Positions 10,260 through 19,833 are shown, counted from the stretch's first letter. The stretch: DNA of 64,000 bases from Moraxella nasibovis (GCF_029581575.1 NZ_CP089975.1:868001-932000); one strand, 5' to 3'. Notes: generated by a model not told the origin, from the letters alone. Numbers and translations are program-made.

Positions 10260-11240
10260 ATGATGAATACCGATTTTACAACAAAGACTGATTTTATCCC
10301 AGAGGCGATTACCGCCATTCGCACCGAACAGCGAGCGCTCGACTTACTCATTGATGAGCTTGATGAGCGATTTAATGAGGCGTGTCGCACGATTTTGGCG
10401 TGTGATCGCCGTGTGGTCATCACTGGTATGGGTAAGTCAGGGCATATCGGTCGCAAGATTGCCGCTACGCTTGCCTCGACAGGTACGCCTGCGTTTTTTG
10501 TGCATCCAGGGGAGGCAGGGCATGGCGATTTGGGTATGCTGGTCAAAGGCGATGTGCTGATTGCCATTTCTAATTCTGGCGAGTCTGATGAGATTCGTAT
10601 GTTGATTCCTGTGGTGAAACAGCTTGGCATTCCGCTTATCAGTATCAGCCGTGATAAGCGTGGCTTTTTACCGCAAGCTGCTGATGTCGCTTTGACATTG
10701 GGCAAATCTGAAGAGGCGTGTCCGCTTGGGCTGGCGCCGACTTCTAGTACGACAGCGACGCTGGCTTTGGGCGATGCGTTGGCGGTGGCGTTATTGCACG
10801 CTCGTGGTTTTACCAGTGATGATTTTGCTTTGTCGCACCCAGCAGGGGCATTGGGGCGCAAACTTTTGACTCGTGTGCAAGATTTGATGCACGCAGATGA
10901 TTTGCCCGTGGTCAAGCAAACCGCCAGTTTGCACGACACGCTACTGGTCATGACGAGTGGTCGCTTGGGGCTTGCGGTAGTGGTTGATGACCGTGATGGC
11001 GTGGTGGGTGTCTTTACCGATGGCGATTTACGCCGAAAACTTGCTGAGCGTGTGGATTTGAGTGTAAAAATTGGCGACATCATGACACAAACGCCTAAGC
11101 ACACCACAGGCGAGGTGCGTGCATCGGACGCTTTGAGCATGATGAATGAATATGGTATCGGACAGCTTTTGGTGCTAGATGGTGGTAAATTGCAAGGCGT
11201 ATTAAGCATTCATGATGTAGTACAAGCAGGCGTAAGCTAA
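10260..11240 (+). CDS. kdsD: D-arabinose-5-phosphate isomerase KdsD
   Basis: Converts ribulose-5-phosphate to arabinose-5-phosphate, the entry step of Kdo synthesis for LPS. The SIS domain carries VVITGMGKSGHIGRKIA and HPGEAGHGDLGML, the catalytic-histidine region of the family, and SHPAGALGRKLL; two CBS motifs follow (DLMHADDLPVV and DIMTQTPKHTT). Length of about 326 aa matches KdsD (328). Candidate starts are GTG 10254, ATG 10260 and ATG 10263 with no clear ribosome-binding site, so the N-terminus is uncertain by 1-3 residues. First gene of a run with kdsC, lptC, lptA and lptB. Confidence 0.93.
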   Translation: MMNTDFTTKTDFIPEAITAIRTEQRALDLLIDELDERFNEACRTILACDRRVVITGMGKSGHIGRKIAATLASTGTPAFFVHPGEAGHGDLGMLVKGDVLIAISNSGESDEIRMLIPVVKQLGIPLISISRDKRGFLPQAADVALTLGKSEEACPLGLAPTSSTTATLALGDALAVALLHARGFTSDDFALSHPAGALGRKLLTRVQDLMHADDLPVVKQTASLHDTLLVMTSGRLGLAVVVDDRDGVVGVFTDGDLRRKLAERVDLSVKIGDIMTQTPKHTTGEVRASDALSMMNEYGIGQLLVLDGGKLQGVLSIHDVVQAGVS

Positions 11241-11249
11241 GGATAAAAC

Positions 11250-11771
11250 ATGACAACAGTCGCAACCAAAGCCAGTAAAATCAAGCTCCTTGCCATGGAT
11301 GTTGATGGTGTATTGTCCGATGGTAAAATCATCTATAATGCGGATGATGTGGAAACCAAGGCGTTTCATGTGCATGATGGCGTAGGCTTGGTCGCTTTAA
11401 AAGAGGCGGGCGTCGTGCTTGCCATCATCACAGGACGAAGTTCGCCCATGGTCGCTCGCCGTGCCAAAGAGCTTGGCATTCATCATGTCGTGCAGGGGCG
11501 AGAGGATAAATTTACCGCATTGTCGGCATTGGCAGGTGATCTGGGCTTATCATTGGATGAATGTGCTTATATGGGCGATGATTTGCCAGATTTAAAGGCG
11601 ATTCGTGAGGCAGGGTTGGGCATAAGCGTGCCAAATGGTGCGGACATTGTCCAAAAAACTGCCGATGTCGTGACCACTAAGGCGGGTGGCTACGGTGCGG
11701 TCAGAGAGGCGTGCGAGCTGATTTTGCAAGCACAAGGTAAGTACGATGATTTTATTCGTAAATTTTTATGA
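11250..11771 (+). CDS. kdsC: 3-deoxy-manno-octulosonate-8-phosphatase KdsC
   Basis: HAD-type phosphatase that releases free Kdo from Kdo-8-phosphate. Motif I is MDVDGVLSDGKI, motif II the TGR in IITGRSSPMVARR, and motif III/IV GDDLPDL. It is the short capless tetrameric type at 173 aa. AAGGATAAAAC before the ATG is a good ribosome-binding site, and only 9 bases separate it from kdsD, so the two are one transcript. Confidence 0.95.
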   Translation: MTTVATKASKIKLLAMDVDGVLSDGKIIYNADDVETKAFHVHDGVGLVALKEAGVVLAIITGRSSPMVARRAKELGIHHVVQGREDKFTALSALAGDLGLSLDECAYMGDDLPDLKAIREAGLGISVPNGADIVQKTADVVTTKAGGYGAVREACELILQAQGKYDDFIRKFL

Positions 11772-11823
11772 TGACTTTTTTAATCAAAAAGACCAGTATG
11801 ACTGATAAAATGGCGATGAGCGC

Positions 11824-12399
11824 ATGAATGCAAGAATTTTGAGCATACTTGGGGTGATGGCACTGATGGTGGCGGCTTGGTTTTTTTATCAAGAGGATGC
11901 CAGCATTGAGCCTGCGGTGCCTGCCAAACCTGAGGTGGCTTATGAAGTGACTGAAATCCAAGCGGTGCAGACCAACGAAGAGACGGGCGAGGTGGAATAC
12001 ACGCTGACCGCTGACTCTTTGGTACAAAATGCTGATGGCAAAGACGAAATGCTGGGGGCGGTATTAAACTGGCAACCACCAAGCGGCGAGGCATATACCA
12101 TCACCGCCAAGCGTGCCACTTTGGAGCAAGCGACAGGAGACTTAAAGCTGTATGATGGCTTTGTATTGACCCGAGAGGCGACCGCTGATAAGCCTAAGCT
12201 TGTGTTTGAGGGTGGCACCCTTGTGGGAAATACCAAGTCTCGCAAGCTGTCGAGCGATGAGCCATTATTGGTGAAAAATGGCGAGGACAGCTTTCGTGCT
12301 CAGGCGATGACCGCAGATCTGAATGCCGGCGAATATGAGTTTAGTCAAATCGAAGTGCTGTATCATGCCGCCGAGCGTAAAGACGAGCCGCTGTTTTGA
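11824..12399 (+). CDS. lptC: LPS export ABC transporter periplasmic protein LptC
   Basis: Bitopic inner-membrane protein of the Lpt bridge, receiving LPS from LptB2FG and passing it to LptA. An N-terminal transmembrane helix (LSILGVMALMVAAWFFY) is followed by a periplasmic beta-jellyroll with YTLTADSLVQN and later LKLYDGFVLTRE. The 191 aa equal the E. coli length. Sequence conservation in this family is low; position between kdsC and lptA strongly supports the call. Confidence 0.9.
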   Translation: MNARILSILGVMALMVAAWFFYQEDASIEPAVPAKPEVAYEVTEIQAVQTNEETGEVEYTLTADSLVQNADGKDEMLGAVLNWQPPSGEAYTITAKRATLEQATGDLKLYDGFVLTREATADKPKLVFEGGTLVGNTKSRKLSSDEPLLVKNGEDSFRAQAMTADLNAGEYEFSQIEVLYHAAERKDEPLF

Positions 12400-12502
12400 T
12401 GCGTCATGAGAAGTGGGCAAACTGATGCTTGCAAATATTGTTAAATTTTAAGATTTATTCATTGTTTGGTTACTATCTATTTTAAAATTAATTGAGAAAA
12501 TT

Positions 12503-13033
12503 ATGCCAATTTCTACTTTTATCAAGCCTGCACTTGTCGCCGCCATCACGGTTTTGACTCTTACCATGACAAGTGCTAATGCGTTGCCCTCTGATGCCAA
12601 TCAGCCAATCCGTCTGCTTGCTGATAGAGCAACTTATGTGGAGCGCACAGGGGTGACGACTTACTCGGGTAATGTCACCATCGAACAAGGCACGCTAAAA
12701 ATCGCCGCCGACAACATCACGCTAAATCTGAGCAACGACCGAAAAATCACCAGTGCTGTCGCCACAGGTCGTCCTGCGACTTTTCAGCAAGTCATCACCC
12801 AAGAAAAAGGGCTTGCCAAAGGACAGGCGAATCGCATTGATTATAATGCTGTGACAGGCATCGTGACGCTGACGGGCAATGCCAAACTGACTCAGGCTGG
12901 CTCAAGCTTTGCAGGCAATACCATCCGTTATAGCCTAAAAGCAGGCGATGTGGAGGCAAATGCAGGCGGTGGTCAGCGAGTCGAGCTCATCTTTCCGCCC
13001 ACTGGCAGCGGCTCGCATCAGGGTCTGCGTTGA
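12503..13033 (+). CDS. lptA: LPS transport periplasmic protein LptA
   Basis: Forms the periplasmic oligomeric bridge for LPS between LptC and LptD. It has a signal peptide (KPALVAAITVLTLTMTSANA, cleavage probably after SANA) and the OstA-like fold seen as repeated short beta segments (LLADRATYVERTGVTTYSGNVTI in the family pattern A...G...Y.GNV, and GIVTLTGNAKLTQAG). Length 176 aa against 185 in E. coli. It lies 103 bases after lptC, with an AT-rich gap, and 43 bases before lptB. Confidence 0.92.
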   Translation: MPISTFIKPALVAAITVLTLTMTSANALPSDANQPIRLLADRATYVERTGVTTYSGNVTIEQGTLKIAADNITLNLSNDRKITSAVATGRPATFQQVITQEKGLAKGQANRIDYNAVTGIVTLTGNAKLTQAGSSFAGNTIRYSLKAGDVEANAGGGQRVELIFPPTGSGSHQGLR

Positions 13034-13076
13034 TGAGTTCTGTGGTTGAAAATTTGTAAGATTTTTAAGGAAAGCT

Positions 13077-13808
13077 ATGTCAAATGTGGCATTAAAAATG
13101 CGTCATCTGGGCAAGCGCTATGGCGAACGCTGGGTGGTCAAAGATGTGTCCTTTGAAGTCTGGCAAGGTCAAGTTGTGGGCATTTTGGGACCAAATGGTG
13201 CGGGCAAGACGACCAGTTTTTATATGGTCATCGGTCTTGTGCCGATGGATCGAGGGCAGGTGCTGTTTGGTGATGCTGACATCTCCAAAAAATCCATGCA
13301 CGAGCGAGCTGCTCAGGGCATAGGCTATCTGCCCCAAGAGGCGTCCATTTTTAGAAAGCTCACCATCGAGCAGAACATCTTATCAATCTTGCAAATGCGC
13401 AAGGATTTGGATAAGACTGCTCAATTACAAGAGCTTGAAAAACTCATGGCGGAATTTCACTTAGAGCATGTGCGTCATTCTTTGGGCATGAGTGTCTCAG
13501 GGGGTGAACGCCGCCGCTGCGAAATCGCCCGTGCTCTGGCAAGCGATCCGAAATTTATCTTGCTTGATGAACCCTTCGCTGGTGTCGATCCCATCTCGGT
13601 GGGCGACATTAAAGATGTCATCAGCGCTTTAAAAGAGCGCGGCATCGGTGTGCTCATCACCGACCACAATGTGCGAGAGACACTATCCATCTGCGAAAAA
13701 GCCTACATCGTCTCTGAGGGTGCCATCATCGCTGAGGGGTCGCCAGAGGACATTTTGGCGAATGAATTGGTGCAAAAAGTCTATCTGGGCAAGGACTTTT
13801 CGGTTTAG
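13077..13808 (+). CDS. lptB: LPS export ABC transporter ATP-binding protein LptB
   Basis: Cytoplasmic ATPase that powers LPS extraction with LptF and LptG. All ABC motifs are present: Walker [11 protein letters not shown]-loop region YLPQEAS, signature SVSGGERRR, Walker [14 protein letters not shown] and the switch histidine in [10 protein letters not shown]. 243 aa is normal. TAAGGAAAGCT precedes the ATG. lptFG are not in the window; rpoN and hpf, which follow lptB in enterics, are absent too. Confidence 0.97.
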   Translation: MSNVALKMRHLGKRYGERWVVKDVSFEVWQGQVVGILGPNGAGKTTSFYMVIGLVPMDRGQVLFGDADISKKSMHERAAQGIGYLPQEASIFRKLTIEQNILSILQMRKDLDKTAQLQELEKLMAEFHLEHVRHSLGMSVSGGERRRCEIARALASDPKFILLDEPFAGVDPISVGDIKDVISALKERGIGVLITDHNVRETLSICEKAYIVSEGAIIAEGSPEDILANELVQKVYLGKDFSV

Positions 13809-13876
13809 GCGTATTTTTTTAAGTCATTGAATTTTTAAGAAAGTGTAGGGTTGAGTGAAACGAAAATCCAGCTTTT

Positions 13877-13967
13877 GTAGGTTGGGCTCTGCTTGCGAAA
13901 ACCCAACAAATTCAACGGCTTACACAAAAAATTTTGGGTTACGCCAAGCTTTCCTAACCCACAAAAG
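13877..13967. repeat. REP-family element between lptB and radA
   Basis: Member of the dispersed family described under the accessory regions: GTAGGTTGGG start, AACCCAACAAATTCAA centre, then a second diverged arm (TTTTGGGTTACGCC...CCTAACCC). The intergenic space 13809-14025 holds nothing else recognisable. Confidence 0.75.
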
Positions 13968-14025
13968 TTGTCTTACTTTATCGGCTCGCTTGATGTACTC
14001 CAATCTTTAATCTAAAACAATCAAC

Positions 14026-15438
14026 ATGGCAAAAAAATCATCTTCTTATGTCTGCCAGTCCTGTGGGGCAAATTTTGGCAAATGGTCTGGACAATGTGCC
14101 GACTGTGGTGAGTGGAATTCCTTGGTGGAGGCGCCTGATGTCGCCATGCCACACCACAAAGCCGCCAAAAAAACCGCCGCCACCGCCAAGACTGCCAACT
14201 ATGCAGGGGCAACTTCTGGGGTCATGAACCTTGATGAAGTGGGGGTGACGCTAGAGACCCGTATGCCGACGGGCATTGGCGAATTTGACCGTGTGCTGGG
14301 CGGTGGTCTGGTGGCAGGCTCGGTGGTGCTGATCGGTGGCGACCCTGGCATTGGCAAATCCACCATTTTATTACAAACCGCCACCAACATGGCAAGCAGT
14401 GATTCGCTGGCAGGTTCGGCGCTGTATATCACGGGCGAAGAAAGCTTATCGCAAGTCGCCATGCGTGCTAAAAGATTGGGGTTGCCTACCGACCGCCTAA
14501 GGGTGCTTGCCGAGACCAATGTGGATACCATTTGTTTGGCGCTTTCTACAGAACAGCCTGCGGTGGTGGTCATTGACTCCATTCAGACTCTATTTACCGA
14601 CATGATTCAGTCCGCCCCTGGTGGTGTGGCTCAGATTCGTGAGTCGGCGGCGATTTTGACTCGCTATGCCAAGCAGACAGGGACGGCGTTGTTTTTGGTG
14701 GGTCATGTCACCAAAGAAGGGGCGTTGGCAGGTCCTAGGGTGCTTGAGCATATGGTAGATACGGTGCTGTATTTTGAAGGGGAGTCGGACAGTCGCTTTC
14801 GCATGATTCGTGCCGTCAAAAATCGTTTTGGGGCGGTCAATGAACTGGGTATTTTTGGCATGACCGATACAGGTCTAAAAGAAGTTGCCAACCCTTCGGC
14901 GATATTTTTAAGTCGTTATGAAAGACCGATTGCAGGTTCTGTGGTGATGGTCAGCCGTGAAGGTACTCGCCCGCTACTGGTGGAAGTGCAGGCGTTGGTT
15001 GATGATGCACACGCTCAGCCCAGACGCATGGCGTTGGGGCTTGATTATCAGCGTCTGTCCATGCTGCTTGCGGTCATGCACCGTCATGGCGGTATTTACA
15101 CCAGTGGGCAAGATGTGTATGTCAATGTGGTGGGCGGCGTTAAAGTCATGGAGACTGGCTCGGATTTGGCGGTATTGCTTGCCTGTGCGTCCAGCTTAAG
15201 GGAAAAGGCATTACCGCCACGCCTTGCGGTATTTGGCGAAGTGGGTTTGTCTGGCGAGATTCGCCCTGTGCCAAACGGACAAGAACGCCTGCGTGAAGCG
15301 ATGAAACATGGTTTTACGCACGCCATCATTCCCAAGGCCAATGCCCCAAAAGCCGACAGCGAGCAGTTTTCTGGCATTCAAGTCATTGCGGTGGATCGGC
15401 TAGATGATGCCATCAGTCGTGCTTTTGATTTGGTATGA
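14026..15438 (+). CDS. radA: DNA repair protein RadA
   Basis: RecA-like branch-migration helicase that works with RecA on recombination intermediates. The N-terminal zinc ribbon is C-x2-C-x13-C-x2-C (CQSC...CADC), followed by the RecA core with Walker A GGDPGIGKST (about residue 104), the RadA-specific KNRFGAVNELGIF motif, and the C-terminal Lon-like domain (QDVYVNVVGGVKV...LAVFGEVGLSGEIR). 470 aa compares with 460 in E. coli. Start ATG chosen because the zinc ribbon begins right after it. Confidence 0.97.
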   Translation: MAKKSSSYVCQSCGANFGKWSGQCADCGEWNSLVEAPDVAMPHHKAAKKTAATAKTANYAGATSGVMNLDEVGVTLETRMPTGIGEFDRVLGGGLVAGSVVLIGGDPGIGKSTILLQTATNMASSDSLAGSALYITGEESLSQVAMRAKRLGLPTDRLRVLAETNVDTICLALSTEQPAVVVIDSIQTLFTDMIQSAPGGVAQIRESAAILTRYAKQTGTALFLVGHVTKEGALAGPRVLEHMVDTVLYFEGESDSRFRMIRAVKNRFGAVNELGIFGMTDTGLKEVANPSAIFLSRYERPIAGSVVMVSREGTRPLLVEVQALVDDAHAQPRRMALGLDYQRLSMLLAVMHRHGGIYTSGQDVYVNVVGGVKVMETGSDLAVLLACASSLREKALPPRLAVFGEVGLSGEIRPVPNGQERLREAMKHGFTHAIIPKANAPKADSEQFSGIQVIAVDRLDDAISRAFDLV

Positions 15439-15444
15439 ATCAAT

Positions 15445-15490
15445 CCCAATAAAAAAAGACAATCTGCTATGGATTGTCTTTTTTATTGGG
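15445..15490. terminator. Bidirectional terminator between radA and the RlpA-like gene
   Basis: A near-perfect long hairpin: CCCAATAAAAAAAGACAATC pairs with GATTGTCTTTTTTATTGGG around a 7-base loop, with A-tract and T-tract in the arms. It can end radA on the plus strand and the convergent gene at 15544 on the minus strand. Confidence 0.88.
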
Positions 15491-15543
15491 ATTTATTTTG
15501 GGTAATTTATTTTGGGTAGTTTTGCGATGGGTTTACAATCTTT

Positions 15544-16122
15544 TTAAGGACCATCAACTCGTTCAATGATGACATTGCCTGTACCACGCTGAGTCAGCCC
15601 GATGGCTTTGGCGGCACCATAAGACAGGTCAAGCACTCGGTCGCCTTGGAAAGGACCACGGTCATTGACACGCACCACGACAGATTTGCCGTTGTCTTTG
15701 TTGGTCACACGAATGTAGCAGTTTAGGGGTAGTGAGCGATGAGCGGCGGTCAAGGCGTTCATGTCAAAAGTCTCGCCATTGGCGGTTTTTTTGCCGTGGA
15801 ATTGCCGACCGTACCAAGACGCCAGACCAGTTTGTTTGAATCGGTTCACCGTATTAGATGCTACGGCGGTCAGCTTTTCAAGCACAGGTTCGTCTTTTTT
15901 GGTAGATGAGCCAGACTGCGCCAAAAGCGGACTGCTTAGGCTCAGTGATGTTGGCTGGCGAGTCGATTTGACAAGGCTTGATGCACCACTGTGCTGGCGT
16001 GTCAGTTCGCTCAGTACTCTGTCGATGTTCGTGCCTGCTTGATCGGCAGCCATCGCTGGCAGTGCTTGCGCCGTACCAACAGCGATGCTGGCGCCAAGTA
16101 AGTACTTTGTGATGTATTTCAT
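15544..16122 (-). CDS. Septal ring lytic transglycosylase RlpA-family protein
   Basis: A 192-aa exported protein: signal peptide MKYITKYLLGASIAVGTAQA and cleavage near AMAADQ, a low-complexity linker, and a C-terminal double-psi beta-barrel. The barrel carries the family signatures GLASWYGRQFHGKKTANGE (with the usual Asp after it), LTAAHRSLPL and VRVNDRGPFQGDRVLDLS. RlpA of Pseudomonas cleaves peptidoglycan lacking stem peptides; the SPOR domain of RlpA is missing here, so septal targeting is doubtful. An ORF extends 23 codons further upstream, but GAGG 6-9 bases before the ATG at 16122 and the signal peptide fix this start. Confidence 0.88.
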   Translation of the reverse strand: MKYITKYLLGASIAVGTAQALPAMAADQAGTNIDRVLSELTRQHSGASSLVKSTRQPTSLSLSSPLLAQSGSSTKKDEPVLEKLTAVASNTVNRFKQTGLASWYGRQFHGKKTANGETFDMNALTAAHRSLPLNCYIRVTNKDNGKSVVVRVNDRGPFQGDRVLDLSYGAAKAIGLTQRGTGNVIIERVDGP

Positions 16123-16709
16123 AACAACCTCTTTTGGGTGATTGATGCACAAAACCCAACAAACCGCTGATGGGGTAAAAATGCACATCAAGCCCTAAAT
16201 TGACAGCGCAAAAAAGCCATCACATGGGCAACTATATTTTGATGTTTTGCCATAAAAGCAAATCCATACAAACAACATGGGGATAAATCGCCAAAAATTC
16301 AAGCTTTTGGCAAAATATCTAAATCAATGGATGCAAGTGTTTTAACCAAATGTGTTGTGCAATTTGGCTAATGGATTGATTAAATAACAAATCGTCCGTC
16401 TTTGTACGCATAAAAAGCTTAAAAGCGGTGCTTGTCTTTATTTATATGGTAGCACGATTAAAATAAATTACAAGTATATTAAATCCATAAAAATCATGCA
16501 CTTAGAAGAATATTTGCTTGCTTGTGTTCATCATAAGCGGTGATTTTTTGGAATAAAATCCCGCATCTTTTGCTGATTTGATAAATCTTCATTGATGCTG
16601 ATGCTTGGTAAGTATGTGCTAGGGGCAGCTGTTTTAAGCTGGTGATTTTTTAGTTTATCTTAATAAAAATGGTGGATTTATCTTACTAATTAATAAAATC
16701 CGCTTGCGA
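16123..16709. other. Gene-free AT-rich stretch between the RlpA-like gene and rodA
   Basis: About 590 bases lying upstream of the RlpA-like gene and downstream of rodA. No ORF with coding character, no RNA gene and no REP element was recognised. The sequence is AT-rich with several -10-like hexamers, so it may hold the promoter of the RlpA-like gene. Confidence 0.5.
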
Positions 16710-17855
16710 CTAGGTGGTCTTTTGGGTGTGGGTATGGACGCAGGTGAGCAAGCCAAAGCCCGCCATCAGTGTGATGATTGCCGTGCCGCCATAGCTGATG
16801 AAGGGGAGGGGAACGCCAACCACTGGCAAAATGCCGCCGACCATGCCGACATTGACAAACATATATACAAAAAAAGACATCGACAGCGAGCCTGCAAGCA
16901 GTCGGCAGTATGGGTCAGGATTGACAAGGGCGATATATAGCGACCGAGCCAGCAGGCAAAGATAAAATAGCATCAGCAAGGACACGCCCGCCAAACCAAA
17001 CTCTTCGCTGAATGCAGCAATGATGAAGTCGGTGTGACCTTCGGGTAGAAAATGCAAGTGAGACTGTGTGCCTTCAAGGTAGCCTTTGCCAGTCATACCG
17101 CCTGAGCCGATGGCGATCTTGGACTGAGTGATGTTCCACCCTGAGCCAAGCATGTCTGCCTCAGGGTTTAGCAGGGTCATGACTCGGGTTTTTTGGTAAT
17201 CGTGCATGACAAATTGCCACATAAAAGCCACCAATGGCACGCTAAAAAGCACCGCCGAGCCAATCATCCACCACGGCAAGCCCGCCAAAAACAGCACAAA
17301 AATCCCACTTGATGCCACCAAAAGCGAAGTGCCTAAGTCTGGCTCTTTGGCGATGAGCGCCACCGGCAAAAGAATGATGCCAAGCGTGATGGCGACCGTC
17401 TTGATGCTCGGCGGCGACTCCCGACCAGACAGAAACCACGCGCACATCATCGGCATGCCAAGTTTCATAAACTCTGACGGCTGTACGCTACCAAAGCCGG
17501 GAATGCGAATCCAGCGCTGCGCCCCCATCCGCACCTCGCCAATCAGCTCCACCAAGATGAGCAAAAACACGCCCAAAGCATAAAAAATCGGCGTCAAAGT
17601 ACGATAAAAACTTGGTGGAATCTGTGCCATGACGATCATCACGGTGAAGGCAATGCCAAAGCTTACCATCTGCCGCATGACCATCGCCATGTCTTGTGTT
17701 GATGCGCTGTATAGAACGGTCAGCCCGATAAAACAAATCGCCAAAAGCAGCATCGTCAGCCACGGATCGATGTGCAGACGCTGCCAAAGCGTCGGTTCAA
17801 GGTCTCGTCTTAGATGATGGCTTTGGCGTGAAAATCGATATTGCTGACTGGTCAT
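16710..17855 (-). CDS. rodA: Rod shape-determining peptidoglycan polymerase RodA
   Basis: SEDS-family glycosyltransferase that polymerises lipid II for cell elongation together with PBP2. The 381-aa protein has about ten transmembrane segments and the SEDS landmarks: WIRIPGFGSVQPSEFMKL, KEPDLGTSLL (the catalytic Asp region), GKGYLEGTQSHLHFLPEGHTDF-type signature (broken here as GKGYLEGTQ and FLPEGHTDFI), and VGVPLPFISYGG near the C-terminus. The H-L-x-F-L-P-E pattern favours RodA over FtsW. mrdA (PBP2) is not adjacent. Confidence 0.95.
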   Translation of the reverse strand: MTSQQYRFSRQSHHLRRDLEPTLWQRLHIDPWLTMLLLAICFIGLTVLYSASTQDMAMVMRQMVSFGIAFTVMIVMAQIPPSFYRTLTPIFYALGVFLLILVELIGEVRMGAQRWIRIPGFGSVQPSEFMKLGMPMMCAWFLSGRESPPSIKTVAITLGIILLPVALIAKEPDLGTSLLVASSGIFVLFLAGLPWWMIGSAVLFSVPLVAFMWQFVMHDYQKTRVMTLLNPEADMLGSGWNITQSKIAIGSGGMTGKGYLEGTQSHLHFLPEGHTDFIIAAFSEEFGLAGVSLLMLFYLCLLARSLYIALVNPDPYCRLLAGSLSMSFFVYMFVNVGMVGGILPVVGVPLPFISYGGTAIITLMAGFGLLTCVHTHTQKTT

Positions 17856-18070
17856 GACATCGCTTGCTTGATTTAGAATTGGGGCGAAAGACGGATTAAA
17901 AAACTTGATAGTTTAACCGATATTGGTGAAATTTGATAGTGCTTTGTGCATTTTTATACGGTTTTTGCGTCTCTGTCTGGTGTGGCTGTTCTTGGCTTGG
18001 TCGAGCTTTGGCAGTTGCTGCTGAGGCAAATCTGCCGATGGATGACTTTGATGGTCATTGATGGTCAAAA

Positions 18071-18099
18071 TTGATAAAATATTAAAAATACCCTACAAT
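18071..18099 (+). promoter_or_regulatory. Sigma-70-type promoter before the M15 peptidase-like gene
   Basis: TTGATA (18071-18076), exactly 17 bases, then TACAAT (18094-18099). Transcription would begin near 18106, which is inside the longest reading frame (ATG 18101) and therefore argues for a downstream start codon. Confidence 0.6.
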
Positions 18100-18154
18100 A
18101 ATGGCGATGATTCATCGTATTTTATCCAAAAAATCTTTGCTCTTAAAATCTGGA

Positions 18155-19051
18155 ATGACCATGACAGCACCTCAAAACAATGCTTTTTGCAAACTGCCTC
18201 ATAAAAACACAGCTTGGCACTCATCAAGGCTGAATCGATATGGCGGTCTTATTAGGGTGTCTGTCATGGCATCTGCGGCTGTATGGCTGGCGGCGTGCGC
18301 CTCCACAGCTGTACCACCAAGCTCAAACAAGCCCCAGACTCAAACGACCACAAGCAAGCCTGAGCGCCAAAACCCCGCGCGCCAAACAGCAGCACCCAAG
18401 CAGGTGAATGTCTATCATGGAGATCATCACGACCACGACCACGCAAGCTTGCATACGATGGGTGCGGATGTCGGAACTCGGGCGCATTTTACCGCTTGGC
18501 TTTCGGCACGCCCGCATCAGGCGGCAGAAGTGGCAGGCTATGAGCGTTATTTGACAAGTCGAGTGGGTACAGGCAAAGTGCCGCCCATGCATGAGCTTTT
18601 GACGACGGCACGCTCATGGCAAGCGTGCGGACATGAGCCTTATGAAGTGCCGCCCAGAGCGCTCTGGGATGCGATGATTCCTACCATCATGCTATTCAAT
18701 GATTTAAAAGCTCGTGGCGTGCTGCCAGCAGGCACACACATTCGTTCGGTGTATCGCAGCCCTGAACTCAATCGCTGTGCAGGCGGTGCGGTAAGTAGCA
18801 AGCACATGACCAATGGTGCGATGGACATCTGGGTGCCAAGCATCGACATGGGCAGTCATGAGATGTTTAATTTGCAAAATCGGCTGTGCGAATACTGGCT
18901 GTATGAAGGCAGGGGGCGTGACTTTGGTCTTGGGCTTTATGCCACAGGTGCAATCCATTTGGACACACAAGGCTACCGCAAATGGGGTGCGCAATTTTCC
19001 GAAAGTCACTCCATCTGCCGCATTTCACCGCCAAAGCAGGAAAATCTGTGA
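18155..19051 (+). CDS. Lipoprotein with M15-type (D,D-carboxypeptidase-like) domain
   Basis: Probable periplasmic zinc peptidase of the peptidoglycan M15 clan. A hydrophobic segment ends in lipobox LAAC, preceded by a long basic N-region; a Pro/Thr/Gln-rich and then His/Asp-rich linker follows (HGDHHDHDHASLH). The catalytic domain shows HIRSVYRSPELNRCAGG, the zinc motif SSKHMTNGAMDIW (His and Asp ligands) and IHLDTQGYRKWG (third ligand). The open frame begins at 18101, but the promoter seen at 18071-18099 would start transcription after that codon, so ATG 18155 (or 18161) is preferred. The stop overlaps the next gene as TGATG. Confidence 0.8.
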   Translation: MTMTAPQNNAFCKLPHKNTAWHSSRLNRYGGLIRVSVMASAAVWLAACASTAVPPSSNKPQTQTTTSKPERQNPARQTAAPKQVNVYHGDHHDHDHASLHTMGADVGTRAHFTAWLSARPHQAAEVAGYERYLTSRVGTGKVPPMHELLTTARSWQACGHEPYEVPPRALWDAMIPTIMLFNDLKARGVLPAGTHIRSVYRSPELNRCAGGAVSSKHMTNGAMDIWVPSIDMGSHEMFNLQNRLCEYWLYEGRGRDFGLGLYATGAIHLDTQGYRKWGAQFSESHSICRISPPKQENL

Positions 19052-19833
19052 TGACTCATACGGTCAACTTCATTCAGCAGGTTAATATTTTACAAGGGCT
19101 TGGCGTGACACATTGGGTGCAAAAAAGCACACCAACCATCATGCTCAATCATCGCACCGACCGCTTTGCTGACTTTGATGTCGATGGCGCGGACATTAAG
19201 GTGTCAGACGCCATGCCAGATACTGCCGATGCGACAAGACTTGTAAAGTCTGATTTGAATGACGCCAGCCCAAGCGACGAGAGAGGCGCTGATGGGCAAA
19301 CGCAGCCGTCAAAGATGGTGGGTGAGGGCAAGGCCGACAGTGATGATGCCCAAAAAGCGTTCAATGCCAATGAATTTCATGTGCAGCCTGAGCGTGGTCT
19401 TGGGGGTGATGCTGATAGCTTTGATGTCAATGCTGACATAAGGTACGAGCTTGAAGGCGTGCGAGCGGGTGAGTGGATACTCGTGGCGGATGTGGCGCAG
19501 ATGAACACGAACGAGCAGTCGATTTGGCTGTCGTTAAAGTCGGCGTTGGTGACTTGGGCAGATCAGCATGGGCGACCTTGTGGCGAGCACCGCCTGAGCT
19601 ATCCGATGAGTGATGAGCTGCCAGGCTCGCCTGATCTTGCACAAAAATGCTTAGATGGCTTTGTCGTGTATTTGCAGATGCTTGATGCATTTACCCAAAA
19701 AGTAGCATTTTTGAATGATGTGCCAGACGGAGTGGACTATTTTGGAGAAGTGGTCGATTTGCCAAGTTTAAAGCAGATGGCTCATGATGTTACATTTAAG
19801 AAAGTACTTTGGCAACAGGTGGCGGTGGCTTGA
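19051..19833 (+). CDS. Uncharacterised protein, possible DNA polymerase III psi subunit (HolD-like)
   Basis: A 260-aa protein translated from TGATG overlap with the upstream lipoprotein gene. The N-terminus reads ILQGLGVTHWVQKS, like the start of HolD proteins (LxxLGITxWxLR). After a long acidic, poorly conserved linker comes GEWILVADVAQMN...EQSIWLSLKSALVTW, again in the style of HolD's central Rossmann-like part. HolD links the clamp loader to SSB. The protein is much longer than E. coli psi (137 aa) because of the linker, and the similarity is by eye only, so the function is a hypothesis. sbcC follows convergently. Confidence 0.6.
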   Translation: MTHTVNFIQQVNILQGLGVTHWVQKSTPTIMLNHRTDRFADFDVDGADIKVSDAMPDTADATRLVKSDLNDASPSDERGADGQTQPSKMVGEGKADSDDAQKAFNANEFHVQPERGLGGDADSFDVNADIRYELEGVRAGEWILVADVAQMNTNEQSIWLSLKSALVTWADQHGRPCGEHRLSYPMSDELPGSPDLAQKCLDGFVVYLQMLDAFTQKVAFLNDVPDGVDYFGEVVDLPSLKQMAHDVTFKKVLWQQVAVA

